A DNA stretch of 64,000 nucleotides from an uncultured Bacteroidales bacterium. Lineage in GTDB: Bacteria > Bacteroidota > Bacteroidia > Bacteroidales > ML635J-15. Position numbers and translations under genes: made by a program. Below are positions 16,275 through 25,531 of the stretch, in pieces. The notes under the pieces were generated by a model, which saw nothing but the letters and a program-made list of their open reading frames with translations, was not told the origin of the DNA and did not search any database. Where the stretch lies: the NCBI GenBank assembly GCA_937899245.1, contig CALDKB010000006.1, positions 62,001 through 126,000 on the forward strand. Direction: 5' to 3'. Positions within the stretch are counted from its first letter, which is position 1; every line of letters begins with the position of its first letter.

Positions 16275-19200
16275 ATGAAGAATTGTAGTTTTTGCGGTGC
16301 TGAAAATGAAGATGCTGCGGTATTCTGCGAGGAATGCGGAAAGTCCTTTTACAAGAAATGCGACAAGTGCGGAGCAGAAAACAAGCTCTCGGCAAAGTTT
16401 TGCAACAAGTGTGGTGCAAGGTTTGTAGCACCCAATACTATATGCTATACCGCTACCGAAAAAATTGAATCCACTTGGATTGATGAAAATTCCCTGAGCC
16501 ACGATTTTGATGATGGAAATGGATATATAGTACTTAAAGATGGCGTAAATAGTATTAATGGTGAAATATTTAAAGATTGTATTGGACTTACGACATTAAC
16601 GATTCCAGATTCTGTAACAGAAATTACAATACCATATTGGACAACCGAAGAGTACAAGAAAATATTGCCAAGTAATGCATGGGAAAAATTAAAAGAAATT
16701 CTTGAACCGCATACTATATATTATGAAGCGGATAAAACAATAGGAAAAATTAGAAGATATGGTGACCCATGGTGCAATGGGCGACATATTAATTGGATTA
16801 ACGAAAATTTCATTTCCAGCGGGTTTGCAAATGGCAAAGGAAAAATAAGACTGAAAGATGATGTAACAGAAATTGGCTATGCTGCATTTGCAGGTTTTAT
16901 CAGTTTGACATCGGTTACAATTCCTAGTTCTGTTACAAGCATTGGTGATTGTGCTTTTTGTGATTGCAGAGGTCTTACTGCAATAAACATCCCCGATTCG
17001 GTGACGAAAATTGGAAACGGCGCATTTGAAAATTGCACCAGTCTAACCACAATAAACATTCCTGATTCGGTGACGGAAATTGGCGAGTCTGCATTTAGTG
17101 GTTGCAGCGGACTGACAGAAATAACAATCCCCGATTCTGTAACGAGTATTGGATATCAAGCATTTTCTAGATGCAGAGGATTGTCATCAATCCTTATTCC
17201 CGATTCGGTAACAGAAATTGGGGGAAGGGCATTTTCTGGTTGTAGCGGTATGACTACGGTTAATTTCAATCCAACAAACTGTACAACTATGGGTGGTGTT
17301 GATTATATGAATGAAATTTTATCTGTATTCGATGGTTGCTCTTTGTTGGCGACCTTGAACATTGGTAAAAATGTAATCAATATTCCTGCGTATGCTTTTT
17401 ATGGTTGCTGTGGGCTTACATCAATAAACATCTCTGATTCGGTAAGAGAAATTGGGGAGTGTGCCTTTTCAGGTTGCAGCGGACTCTCATCAATAAATAT
17501 TCCAGCTTCGGTAATGAAAATTGGCAATTATGCATTTAGTAATTGCAACAAGCTAACATCTGTAAATATTGGAAATAGTGTAATAAAAATAGGGAGGAGC
17601 ACATTTCAATCATGTACGGAACTGAAATTACTAGGAGTTCATATTACAGCAACTAAGATTATTATACCATATTGGACAACAGAAGAATACAAGAAATTAC
17701 TGCCAGGTAATGTATGGGATAAATTAAAAGAAATTCCAGAACCCTATACGATATATTATGAAGCTGATAAAAAGTTGGGTATGAAATGGATTTCTGAAAA
17801 TTCCATTTCTCACGAATTTGCAAACGGCAAAGGAATAATAAGACTGAAAGATTCGGTAACGGAAATTGGTGATTGTGCTTTTTGTTATTGCAGAGGTCTA
17901 ACCTCAATAAACATCCCCGATTCGGTGACGAAAATTGGCGTTCAGGCATTTGAAAATTGCACCAGTCTAACAACAATAAACATTCCTGATTCGGTGACGA
18001 AAATTGGTCGTAGTGCATTTATTTTTTGCAGCGGACTGACAGAAATAACAATCCCCGATTCAGTGACGGAAATTGGTGTTATGGCATTTGAATATTGCAC
18101 CAGTCTAACCACAATAAACATCCCAGCTTCTGTGACGAAAATTGGACTAGGCGCGTTTAGTAATTGCATGAGACTGAGATCAATTGTAATTCCTGACTCT
18201 GTTATAGAAATCGGCGAGACTTTTGAAAAAAAATATGAAGGAAAATATTTTTTCACGGGTGCATTTGAGGATTGCAGTAGTTTGTCCTCAATAATACTGC
18301 CAAATTCTATTAAGAAAATAGGTTCTTGTACTTTCAAAAGATGCAAAAATCTAACATCTGTAGTTATTCCTGATTCCGTGAAAGAAATAGGTTATGATGC
18401 ATTTTGCGGAGTTGTAAATGTTTTTTATGAAGGAAAAGCAGAAGGGAAGCCATGGGGGGCAGAAATAGTTAATGGTGTAATTGACGATGATTTTGTTTTT
18501 TCCGACTCATACAAAACAAATCTTGTCGCATATATTGGCGACAAAACCGATATTGCAATTCCCAATTCGGTAACAAGTATTGGGCGGAATGCTTTTTCTC
18601 GTTGTAGCAGATTGACATCAATTACCATCCCCAATTCCGTTACAAGCATTGACGAGAGGACATTTTATAGTTGCAGTGGACTGACATCTATAAATATCAC
18701 AGACTCTGTGACGGAAATTGGCTCTAATGCATTTTGGGGGTGCAGCGGCCTTACCACAATAAACATCCCCGCTTCTGTACAGAAAATAGGCGAATACGCA
18801 TTTAGTGGTTGCAAAGGCCTTAAATCGATAAATATTCCAGATTCTGTAACTGAAATTGGCAAACATGCATTTGTAGATTGTAGTGGTCTTACCTCAATAG
18901 TTGTGGCTCTGGGAAATGGCAAATACGATTCACGCAACAACTGCAACGCCATAATCGAAACAGCAACAAACAAGCTTGTCGCGTGTTGTATGAATACGGT
19001 AATTCCCGATTCGGTAACGGAAATTGGCGATAGCGCATTTTATGGTTGCAACGGACTTACTTCAATAAATATTCCCGATTCGGTAACGGAAATTGGCGAT
19101 AGCGCATTTTATGGTTGCAGTGGACTTACTTCAATAAATATTCCCGATTCTGTAACGGAAATTGGCGAGTCTGCATTTAGTGGTTGCGAAGAACTGATTT

Positions 19201-19697
19201 CGTTAAACATTCCAAATTTTTTGGCGAAAATCAATAGTGGTGTGTTTTATAATTGCAAAAAACTGACAACAATAGTAATTCCCGACACTGTCATAGAAAT
19301 CGGTGATATTAGGGTTGTTACCTTTTATGACTACTATTCAGGCGCATTTGAGAGGTGTAGTAGTTTGTCCACAATAGTACTGCCCAATTCTATTAAAATA
19401 ATAGGTTCTAAAACCTTCAAAGGATGTGAAAGTCTAACATCTATAGTTATCCCAGATTCCGTGAAGGAAATATGTTATGAAGCATTTTCGCCTAGCGGAT
19501 TAACCTCTATAGTCATATCCAATCCTAAGACTACAATTCAGCAAGACTTATTTTCCCAGCGGCACGCATTGCCTGTAATCAAAGATTTCAAAATAATAAT
19601 ACCCAAAGGAACATATTCACAATTTAAAGGAACACTTGGTAGGCATACTTGGGATGATATAAAAGATTATTGGAAGATAATAGAAGAAGATATATGA
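16275..19697 (+). CDS. giant zinc-ribbon protein with about 32 BspA-type leucine-rich repeats
   Basis: 1140 residues from ATG 16275; the frame is open further up, but the upstream part is non-coding repeat debris. The N-terminus is a double zinc ribbon (CSFCGAENEDAAVFCEECG then CDKCGAENKLSAKFCNKCG). There is no signal peptide, so the protein is probably cytoplasmic, unlike classical surface BspA. The rest is about 32 repeats of 23 residues of the form AFxxCxxLTSINIPDSVTEIG, interrupted by non-repeat insertions. One insertion (IPYWTTEEYKK...YYEADK) occurs twice, at about 16632 and 17668, so a 1-kb block was duplicated. Two 69-bp units at 19018-19155 are almost identical. The last 35 residues are a capping segment. 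TAACTTTG at 16243-16250 is a likely -7 element. Molecular function is unknown. Confidence 0.85.
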   Translation: MKNCSFCGAENEDAAVFCEECGKSFYKKCDKCGAENKLSAKFCNKCGARFVAPNTICYTATEKIESTWIDENSLSHDFDDGNGYIVLKDGVNSINGEIFKDCIGLTTLTIPDSVTEITIPYWTTEEYKKILPSNAWEKLKEILEPHTIYYEADKTIGKIRRYGDPWCNGRHINWINENFISSGFANGKGKIRLKDDVTEIGYAAFAGFISLTSVTIPSSVTSIGDCAFCDCRGLTAINIPDSVTKIGNGAFENCTSLTTINIPDSVTEIGESAFSGCSGLTEITIPDSVTSIGYQAFSRCRGLSSILIPDSVTEIGGRAFSGCSGMTTVNFNPTNCTTMGGVDYMNEILSVFDGCSLLATLNIGKNVINIPAYAFYGCCGLTSINISDSVREIGECAFSGCSGLSSINIPASVMKIGNYAFSNCNKLTSVNIGNSVIKIGRSTFQSCTELKLLGVHITATKIIIPYWTTEEYKKLLPGNVWDKLKEIPEPYTIYYEADKKLGMKWISENSISHEFANGKGIIRLKDSVTEIGDCAFCYCRGLTSINIPDSVTKIGVQAFENCTSLTTINIPDSVTKIGRSAFIFCSGLTEITIPDSVTEIGVMAFEYCTSLTTINIPASVTKIGLGAFSNCMRLRSIVIPDSVIEIGETFEKKYEGKYFFTGAFEDCSSLSSIILPNSIKKIGSCTFKRCKNLTSVVIPDSVKEIGYDAFCGVVNVFYEGKAEGKPWGAEIVNGVIDDDFVFSDSYKTNLVAYIGDKTDIAIPNSVTSIGRNAFSRCSRLTSITIPNSVTSIDERTFYSCSGLTSINITDSVTEIGSNAFWGCSGLTTINIPASVQKIGEYAFSGCKGLKSINIPDSVTEIGKHAFVDCSGLTSIVVALGNGKYDSRNNCNAIIETATNKLVACCMNTVIPDSVTEIGDSAFYGCNGLTSINIPDSVTEIGDSAFYGCSGLTSINIPDSVTEIGESAFSGCEELISLNIPNFLAKINSGVFYNCKKLTTIVIPDTVIEIGDIRVVTFYDYYSGAFERCSSLSTIVLPNSIKIIGSKTFKGCESLTSIVIPDSVKEICYEAFSPSGLTSIVISNPKTTIQQDLFSQRHALPVIKDFKIIIPKGTYSQFKGTLGRHTWDDIKDYWKIIEEDI

Positions 19698-19771
19698 GCG
19701 ATAGAAACAATTTTTCCCTTAAGCGGAAGAGATAAAACTAGGTTTCGTTCATTTATAACTAGTTGGCTGAA

Positions 19772-21208
19772 TTAGTAATTAATATTTAACCCTTTCCATA
19801 ACCCTTTGTGCAAGATGATTCGATCATTAGGTGTAAATGCAGAATTCCTGTTTCTAAACTTAAATGTTATTCTTGTTTGACTTTTATCTCCACCAGGATA
19901 AGCATGACCAATAGCACTACAATCGTATAACACACGCAATATATCCACTGATGATAATGATGCCATTGTTGGCGACTGCCGTATTGCGCTATCAAAATCT
20001 CTGAACGAAAACTCTCTTGATCTGAATGATGCCATTATGTTAATAATACCATCGATAAGATTAAAAGGAATATATCCTGCCATCTCATCCTTTATTTCTG
20101 GTAGGAAGTATTCGATAGAATAATCCGCAATACCTTTTTTAATATCATCAAACGACACTTTATTGCCAGAGCAGCACTTCTGTATGGATACAAGTAATTG
20201 CATAAAGTCTCTAGGTGTATGTCGTGTTAATTCCAACAAAGCAGAAGGTGTGTCGTCTCTTTGATATTTAGATGGGAAAAAAAAGTTGAACATATCTTTA
20301 ATATCTGGATATACCAAACGAGTTCGCATATTGGCAATAGTAATTAAGTCACTAGCACTAGCAGTATCGCTCCCTTCTTTATACCAATTGAATATATAAG
20401 AACAATCTCGACGTATTTTGTTTTTATTCGGGTCTGGTAATCGTTCAAAAATATCTGTTCTACAGAGCACTATTATTTTCACAGGCAAATCATTTTTGTG
20501 AAAGTAATTGTTCAAATCCTTTGCTTCATTTATCATTGCCACTACAGACTGATATTGTATTTCTCGAGAAGTCAGAATCTCATCAACGCCATCAATAACA
20601 AGTAAATGCTTATGACACTCTTTGAAGCCAATGATTAGTTTTTTCACATATCCTACAACCCAGTCTAATGAGATGTCTGCATTTTCCTGATGTGTGGTGT
20701 GCTCAAAAGCAAAAGCCTTGATACTGACTTTAAAAGTATTACTTGATGTCTTTTTCACCATGTCAGAGATGTTTGTCACATCCATTAAACCTGCTTGCAC
20801 CAATAGTTCAGTTGTCTTATTCAACTCAGACACTGATGATGCCATAGCATCAGAATCAGAAATAAGTTCTTGAAGAACACGGACAAGCAAAAGCCAACGC
20901 CATGCAAGTTTGTGCTTCACTTCTGGTTCACTCTCTCCAGAGACTATTTTACTAAAAGTCTTATACGGAAAATTTTTCAGCGTTTGTTGATCAACAATAG
21001 TATTTTCGTCTGATGTAAGTCTGAGATGCTCTGAAAGAACTGACTTGCCAGATCCCTTGTAGCCAAGGAAAAGGAACTTGTTAGTATTGAGAACCAACTC
21101 ATTGATGTTGTCAACCAACAAATAACCCTTTGTTAGTAAATCCGGATATTCTGCACCCTCTTCTTGTGCATCTGTCTTGCCAAAAACTATTTTTCTGAAG
21201 TCGTACAT
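19772..21208 (-). CDS. P-loop ATPase, Sll1717-like
   Basis: 478 residues. It has a Walker A GYKGSGKS at residues 49-56 and a Walker B stretch LLVIDGVDEI around 202-211. The N-terminus (FRKIVFGKTDAQEEGAEYPDLLTKGYL) fits the family annotated as Sll1717-type P-loop ATPases, found in defence-rich regions. After the nucleotide-binding half, the C-terminal third is helical with winged-helix-like stretches (FSFRDFDSAIRQSPTM, VDILRVLYDCSAIGHAY). It is transcribed toward the LRR gene and shows no operon partner: the RloAB pair lies about 400 bp upstream on the same strand with a repeat remnant between. Role is unknown; nucleotide hydrolysis is expected from the motifs. Confidence 0.75.
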   Translation of the reverse strand: MYDFRKIVFGKTDAQEEGAEYPDLLTKGYLLVDNINELVLNTNKFLFLGYKGSGKSVLSEHLRLTSDENTIVDQQTLKNFPYKTFSKIVSGESEPEVKHKLAWRWLLLVRVLQELISDSDAMASSVSELNKTTELLVQAGLMDVTNISDMVKKTSSNTFKVSIKAFAFEHTTHQENADISLDWVVGYVKKLIIGFKECHKHLLVIDGVDEILTSREIQYQSVVAMINEAKDLNNYFHKNDLPVKIIVLCRTDIFERLPDPNKNKIRRDCSYIFNWYKEGSDTASASDLITIANMRTRLVYPDIKDMFNFFFPSKYQRDDTPSALLELTRHTPRDFMQLLVSIQKCCSGNKVSFDDIKKGIADYSIEYFLPEIKDEMAGYIPFNLIDGIINIMASFRSREFSFRDFDSAIRQSPTMASLSSVDILRVLYDCSAIGHAYPGGDKSQTRITFKFRNRNSAFTPNDRIILHKGLWKGLNINY

Positions 21209-21554
21209 TTCTTATCTTTTTTATTATATGGGGTCTATTATGTTTTTTAGACGGCAAAGCAGGTAGAACCCATTGTCCTGCTATTTGCAGTATACTTTAT
21301 ATGCGATGTAAAAATACAACTATTTTTCCTTATGATAAATTTTTTCTTGTTTTTGAATACATTATTTATTGGATGAATTAAAATAATGCCTATCTGACTA
21401 GTCCTATTAGTTTTTGTTAAGAAAGTTAAATGTTATAATACGCCAAAGGTTATAACCTTAACAGATAATTCTGTCAGCATAGTATCCTACTTATGATGAA
21501 AATCATCAGCTCGGCTTTTGTAATGGTTTATCGTTTTAAGAAAAGAGTTCAACA
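21209..21554. other. gene-free stretch upstream of the Sll1717-like gene
   Basis: AT-rich and non-coding on both strands. A minus-strand TATTTTTAC segment around 21311-21322 could be a weak -7 element for the 21208 gene. Nothing else recognisable is present until the repeat remnant at 21555. Confidence 0.4.
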
Positions 21555-21609
21555 CGCTTAAACATCCTCATTTCTAATTCTTCCCACCATTCCCTCCACC
21601 TTTGGAATC
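21555..21609 (-). repeat. 55-bp remnant directly after the rloB-like stop codon
   Basis: 54 of 55 bases match 25315-25369. On the minus strand, in frame with the preceding RloB-like gene but after its stop, it would read IPKVEGMVGRIRNEDV then stop. It looks like the 3' end of another gene fused behind this one. Confidence 0.7.
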
Positions 21610-22217
21610 TATTTTATCTCATGCAATCTTTCTATTAACCTTCCAAGTTCAGAGTAAGTGTATTCTCTGCCGTTTGCTTCTTTTTCGTCCATAGAACGAT
21701 TGGCATTGGTGGTTGCTGTTTGCAACGAACCTCCACTGCGCTCAAAGTATGAGTGTAATCCCTTAGTCTTCATAAAGAAGTCTATCGTTTTCTGATATTC
21801 AACACTCTGGTTCAAATCTTTCAGCAACGATTCCTGATTCTCGTATGGGCGCGATGTGTAGCGGAAATAGTAAAGGAAAAACAATTCTGTGCAGCGGTGA
21901 GTCTCAAAAAACTCGACTGTGCAGGATATGCCTTTCTTTGGTTTATTTATTGGACTGGCATATTTCGCTTTCAATCTTTGGTATTGAGAATGTTCAGGTT
22001 CTCTGTCCTTCGTGTCCATATCAATAATGCAGAAGATATGGCTGTAGCCCAATGCGATGCCTTCTTCTATCTTCGCTTCAAGTTCCTTGAGGTTTGTATG
22101 CTTGGGATAGTCTGGCTTGATAGTCAGCCGTTTAAACACATCGCACAAGGACTTGAAGTAAAAGAATTCGGTAGGGCCTTCTCCCAAGATAAGTGCTGTT
22201 TGCCGTAACTTGCCCAT
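21609..22217 (-). CDS. RloB-like protein (AbiL second component type)
   Basis: 202 residues. The N-terminal ILGEGPTEFFYFKSL (Glu13, Glu17) and IIDMDTKD (Asp66, Asp68) fit the RloB family, whose fold is TOPRIM-like with conserved Glu and DxD. RloB partners the AAA ATPase RloA in loci linked to type I restriction regions, and AbiLii of the lactococcal abortive-infection system AbiL carries the same domain. The gene begins 1 bp after the stop of the RloA-like gene, so the two are translated from one message. The C-terminus ends at RLHEIK, and the following in-frame sequence is a repeat remnant, so the native tail may have been altered. Confidence 0.85.
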   Translation of the reverse strand: MGKLRQTALILGEGPTEFFYFKSLCDVFKRLTIKPDYPKHTNLKELEAKIEEGIALGYSHIFCIIDMDTKDREPEHSQYQRLKAKYASPINKPKKGISCTVEFFETHRCTELFFLYYFRYTSRPYENQESLLKDLNQSVEYQKTIDFFMKTKGLHSYFERSGGSLQTATTNANRSMDEKEANGREYTYSELGRLIERLHEIK

Positions 22218-22218
22218 A

Positions 22219-23499
22219 TCAATCCTCCAAATTTATAAAGATACTGCCCAGTTCCGGCTTCGCACCTAATCGTCCGATGCGATAGGAGTTGTAAAGCGAC
22301 AGATTCTTATGCAAGCCAAATGAATCGCCACGGGAATACTCGGACGAGGCTGTTTCCTTATTCTTTTCCACAAACCATACAGCACCTCTGTTCTCATTGA
22401 TTAAATCCTGAGAAAGGAGCGTTGTCTCTTGGCTGGTGATAATCAACTGCGATTTGTCGGAGTTAAAAAGAAAAACATTAAGATAGTAGTACAACAAATC
22501 GTTGTGCAAATCTTCTCCTAATTCATCCAGATAGTACACATGGGAACTTGTCACCATATCATATAATGCATCCAGTATGCGTATGTATTTCATTGTGCCT
22601 TTTGACTGCCATTTGAGAGGAATGTCAAAATCGCCATTCAGGGAATGGTTAATAAACGCTACAGAGTCGGATGTCGGTTTAAGCAGTGCATCTTTCACTT
22701 CTTCGGGAATGTTTTCCTTCTGAATGCGTTCACGATATTCCGCCGGGACAAAACGGTCTTCAACAACAGGTCGATATTCCAGAATGTTTAAATCGGCCTT
22801 CTGCAACATGGTGTTATAGAATTTACGCTTCTGAGGATTGTCATACGCTTCCTTTAGGATTTCAACAATACTTTTATCGTCATCACCATCTACATCATGG
22901 TAATTGTCCATAATCCATTTGTGAAGGATGTTGAACTGTGCAATGTCTTCTGTCAAGGCAGTTTTTCTGCAAACAGACAGAACGCTATGGTTGTTCAATG
23001 TGTTCTCGCGAATACTTTCTTGTGTTTTTGCCTGCAGTTTGAGGCTTGTGCCGAACTTGACATCAGCCTGTATGTTTTCGCCAACAAATGTACGCTCATA
23101 AAACAATGACTTCGACTTGTTCGGATAATAGTTCAAGACTTCATTCAAAATGTATTTCTCGTTGAATCGAACATCATAATCGTACCTGATGCCATTGGCG
23201 TAGAATGACACATGCATCTCTATGGGTTCATTTTTTGTAAGGACAAACGGAATACAGCCATTTATCCTTTGGGTTGCATCAGATTTCGGCAAAATCAACA
23301 AGCGAAACACTTCGTTCAAGGCAATCAGCATATTAGATTTTCCAGAAGCATTAGAACCATACAGGATACCTAATTTATATAGGAATACTCCATCAACAAC
23401 TTCTGTAACAAGTTCCGACGATGGACCTTTAGCCAAGAAATTCAATTCTTGCTTGTCGCGAATGGAAAGGTAATTCTTTACCCAGAAATCTCTTATCAT
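22219..23499 (-). CDS. RloA-like AAA_15/AAA_21 ATPase (AbiL first component type)
   Basis: 426 residues. It starts MIRDFWVKNYLSIRDKQELNF, the typical beginning of SMC/ABC-like stand-alone ATPases. Walker A is GSNASGKS at 48-55, and the later YYLDELGEDLHNDL region gives the Walker B Asp-Glu. LIITSQETTLLSQDL and the C-terminal WFVEKN..ASSEYSRGDS match RloA/AbiLi-type ATPases. The RloA-RloB gene pair is the pattern expected of an AbiL-like anti-phage module. A clean promoter lies upstream (23536-23564). No restriction-modification genes are adjacent, so if functional it acts alone. Confidence 0.85.
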   Translation of the reverse strand: MIRDFWVKNYLSIRDKQELNFLAKGPSSELVTEVVDGVFLYKLGILYGSNASGKSNMLIALNEVFRLLILPKSDATQRINGCIPFVLTKNEPIEMHVSFYANGIRYDYDVRFNEKYILNEVLNYYPNKSKSLFYERTFVGENIQADVKFGTSLKLQAKTQESIRENTLNNHSVLSVCRKTALTEDIAQFNILHKWIMDNYHDVDGDDDKSIVEILKEAYDNPQKRKFYNTMLQKADLNILEYRPVVEDRFVPAEYRERIQKENIPEEVKDALLKPTSDSVAFINHSLNGDFDIPLKWQSKGTMKYIRILDALYDMVTSSHVYYLDELGEDLHNDLLYYYLNVFLFNSDKSQLIITSQETTLLSQDLINENRGAVWFVEKNKETASSEYSRGDSFGLHKNLSLYNSYRIGRLGAKPELGSIFINLED

Positions 23500-23535
23500 A
23501 GGCTTACTTTTTGTGTAAGTTTTGTAAATTCGCTA

Positions 23536-23564
23536 CAAAAATACATATTATTTTCATTGTGCAA
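23536..23564 (-). promoter_or_regulatory. promoter of the RloAB operon
   Basis: On the minus strand TTG (23564-23562), an 18-bp spacer, then TATTTTTG (23543-23536), 37 bp before the ATG at 23499. Confidence 0.75.
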
Positions 23565-23649
23565 AAATAATTTTACGCAAAATTCGTAATAATCCTACGA
23601 TTTGGCTTCTTTTTTTTATTGTTTTGAATTTGCAATCCAGTTAAATATC

Positions 23650-23707
23650 ATCATTAATTCTTCCCGCCATTTTTTTTCACCTTTGGAATCTGCTCCATCA
23701 AATCTTC
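23650..23707 (-). repeat. degenerate third copy of the 3'-end remnant
   Basis: Related to 21555-21609 and 25315-25369 but diverged. On the minus strand it reads FDLMEQIPKVKKNGGKN then stop, just after the stop codon of the DUF4143 gene at 23728. Confidence 0.5.
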
Positions 23708-23727
23708 CTATTGTCTTAGTGTGACCA

Positions 23728-25059
23728 TTAATTCCCGTTTGGGAATAAAAACATCACATAATAAACAGGCATATATGTAATTTTGCCGATGCTCTCAATT
23801 TCACGGCTATTCGACAGAACAATGCCTTTATGTATTCCATATTCCTCATTGGAAACAAAATGGTTGAGAGCACTATGCACATAATAGTCCTTGCCAGATT
23901 TTACCTTGATAGGAACAACAGACAGTGTGTCGAAATTGTCAATGAGGAAATCAACTTCACCATGCTGCTTATTATCGTAATAGTACAAACTAAAACCATG
24001 CGCCTTTAGTTCTTGCGCAACAACCGATTCATATACTGTTCCAAGATTAACGCTCAATTCGTCATTCAGAATGGCATTAATGTTATTTTGGTAAAGCAGA
24101 GCCGTAAGTATGCCTACATCGTTAAGATACAATTTCAAAAGAGATTTCTTTACAGATTGCAATAACGGAAAACGAGGATTGCTGATTGCATCAACCTGCA
24201 AAGCAATGCCAGACTGTATCAAATAGTCAAACTCGTCCTCATAATCAGAAAATTGCTTGCCCTTCTTGTTTTCTATCTTACTTACGACGACACGCTTTTT
24301 CTTATTTTCCAGATTAGAAGGAATGGAGTCATAAATACGCCGTATCTTTAAACGGTTTTGTTTGTCATATTGCGAAGCATCAATGCCATAGAGCGACTGA
24401 ACATCATGCTGTATATCTCGCATCTTACTGATATTCTTGTCCTTTGCAAACTGATTTACAGCATCAGGCAAACCTCCAGTCAACAGATAATAATGGAAAA
24501 GACGCATAAAATGATTGTGGAGAGGTTCTGGCAACGATTTTCCGTCACTTAAAAGTTTACTAGCAGACTCCAAGGCTTCTTTGCCAACCCCCATCGCCCA
24601 AAAGAATTCCTCCAAATCAAGCGGGTACATTTGCTTAATAACCACACTGCCAAGAGGAACCGATGGCGTTTGCGCCAATGCTATGCCTAGTTGTGAACCG
24701 CTTGCAATATAAGTGTATTTTCCATCTTGGTTAAGGAATTTCAATAAAGTCAACAATTGCGGATATACTTGTATCTCGTCAAGGAAAATGAGAGTATTTT
24801 TTTTGTTGCCAAGCTTATTGCCAGCAAATGCACTCAATTGCATATAAAAAATATCCAGCCCGGTCACTCCTGCAAAAACCCTTTCATTTTCACTATCGGC
24901 ACGCAAATCTATTTCAATGTAATTGGTGAAAAGTTTTCGACCTATATGTCTGATTATATACGACTTGCCAACCTGTCTTGCTCCATTTACAAGCAGAATT
25001 TTGTTCTGTTCTTCCGAAAGAAATGATTCTAAAAATTGTGAAAACTTACGTTCTAACAT
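23728..25059 (-). CDS. AAA_14/DUF4143 ATPase, copy 1
   Basis: 443 residues. The N-terminal AAA_14 domain has Walker A GARQVGKS (26-33) and Walker B LIFLDEIQ (90-97). SGSQLGIALAQ and the sensor-like YPLDLEEFF follow. The C-terminal DUF4143 part contains YLNDVGILTALL, then GTVYESVVAQEL, and ends with YYYDNKQHGEVDFLID plus VVPIKVKSGK, a D...KxK arrangement like a PD-(D/E)XK fold. The family is very common in Bacteroidota and its role is not established. It has a consensus promoter, and beyond that a 33-bp-period direct-repeat array (25117-25207). It is only about 30 percent similar by eye to copy 2 at 25660. Confidence 0.85.
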   Translation of the reverse strand: MLERKFSQFLESFLSEEQNKILLVNGARQVGKSYIIRHIGRKLFTNYIEIDLRADSENERVFAGVTGLDIFYMQLSAFAGNKLGNKKNTLIFLDEIQVYPQLLTLLKFLNQDGKYTYIASGSQLGIALAQTPSVPLGSVVIKQMYPLDLEEFFWAMGVGKEALESASKLLSDGKSLPEPLHNHFMRLFHYYLLTGGLPDAVNQFAKDKNISKMRDIQHDVQSLYGIDASQYDKQNRLKIRRIYDSIPSNLENKKKRVVVSKIENKKGKQFSDYEDEFDYLIQSGIALQVDAISNPRFPLLQSVKKSLLKLYLNDVGILTALLYQNNINAILNDELSVNLGTVYESVVAQELKAHGFSLYYYDNKQHGEVDFLIDNFDTLSVVPIKVKSGKDYYVHSALNHFVSNEEYGIHKGIVLSNSREIESIGKITYMPVYYVMFLFPNGN

Positions 25060-25082
25060 ATTTCTTTATTTTTATCGCGATG

Positions 25083-25111
25083 CAAAAGTACTGATTTATT
25101 TTGTATTACAA
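25083..25111 (-). promoter_or_regulatory. promoter of DUF4143 copy 1
   Basis: On the minus strand TTG (25111-25109), an 18-bp spacer, then TACTTTTG (25090-25083); the ATG is 24 bp further on. The 33-bp repeat array starts right upstream of the TTG. Confidence 0.75.
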
Positions 25112-25116
25112 AAATT

Positions 25117-25207
25117 ATTGTCACTTTTTCTATGGTTTTATATACTCATTTTGTCACTTTTTCCATAAATACTGAGATATGTTTTGTCACTTTTTCCATA
25201 AATATTT
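25117..25207 (-). repeat. 33-bp-period direct-repeat array, upstream of DUF4143 copy 1
   Basis: Three units with the core GTCACTTTTTC (plus strand), whose G lies at 25120, 25153 and 25186, exactly 33 bp apart. On the coding strand the core is GGAAAAAGTGACAAAA. The last two units share 23 bases. The array sits immediately upstream of the promoter, where an activator or repressor would bind. Confidence 0.8.
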
Positions 25208-25314
25208 TCTATGTAGATATATGATGCATTTTCGTACAGGCGCAAAACATTGCATCTAAACTTGTCGTGGCGGATTTACTGCTATGGCAGTAAGCTAAAG
25301 GTTGTGCACTTACC

Positions 25315-25369
25315 CGCTTAAACATCCTCATTTCTAATTCTTTCCACCATTCCCTCCACCTTTGGAATC
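25315..25369 (-). repeat. 55-bp 3'-end remnant, between the two DUF4143 genes
   Basis: 54 of 55 bases match 21555-21609. On the minus strand an open frame of about 58 codons (about 25495 to 25318) ends in DLMELIPKVEGMVERIRNEDV and has no start codon of its own. The stretch 25208-25531 holds nothing else recognisable. Confidence 0.65.
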
Positions 25370-25531
25370 AGCTCCATCAAGTCATATTTCTCAATACAAA
25401 ATAGCCAAATTTGGATACAATAATTAAGCATCTTTACAAATGCATATTCCAACAACACAAGCGTCCCAATTCTCGATTCTCCCCAAGGCGTATATTACAC
25501 CAAAACATTATGCGAGTTGCTGTGAGATGGT

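Noticed and set aside
19735..19764. Terminator between the giant LRR gene and the Sll1717-like gene
   Set aside because: Only a 6-bp AACTAG/CTAGTT inverted repeat with a long loop and no T-run; too weak to call.
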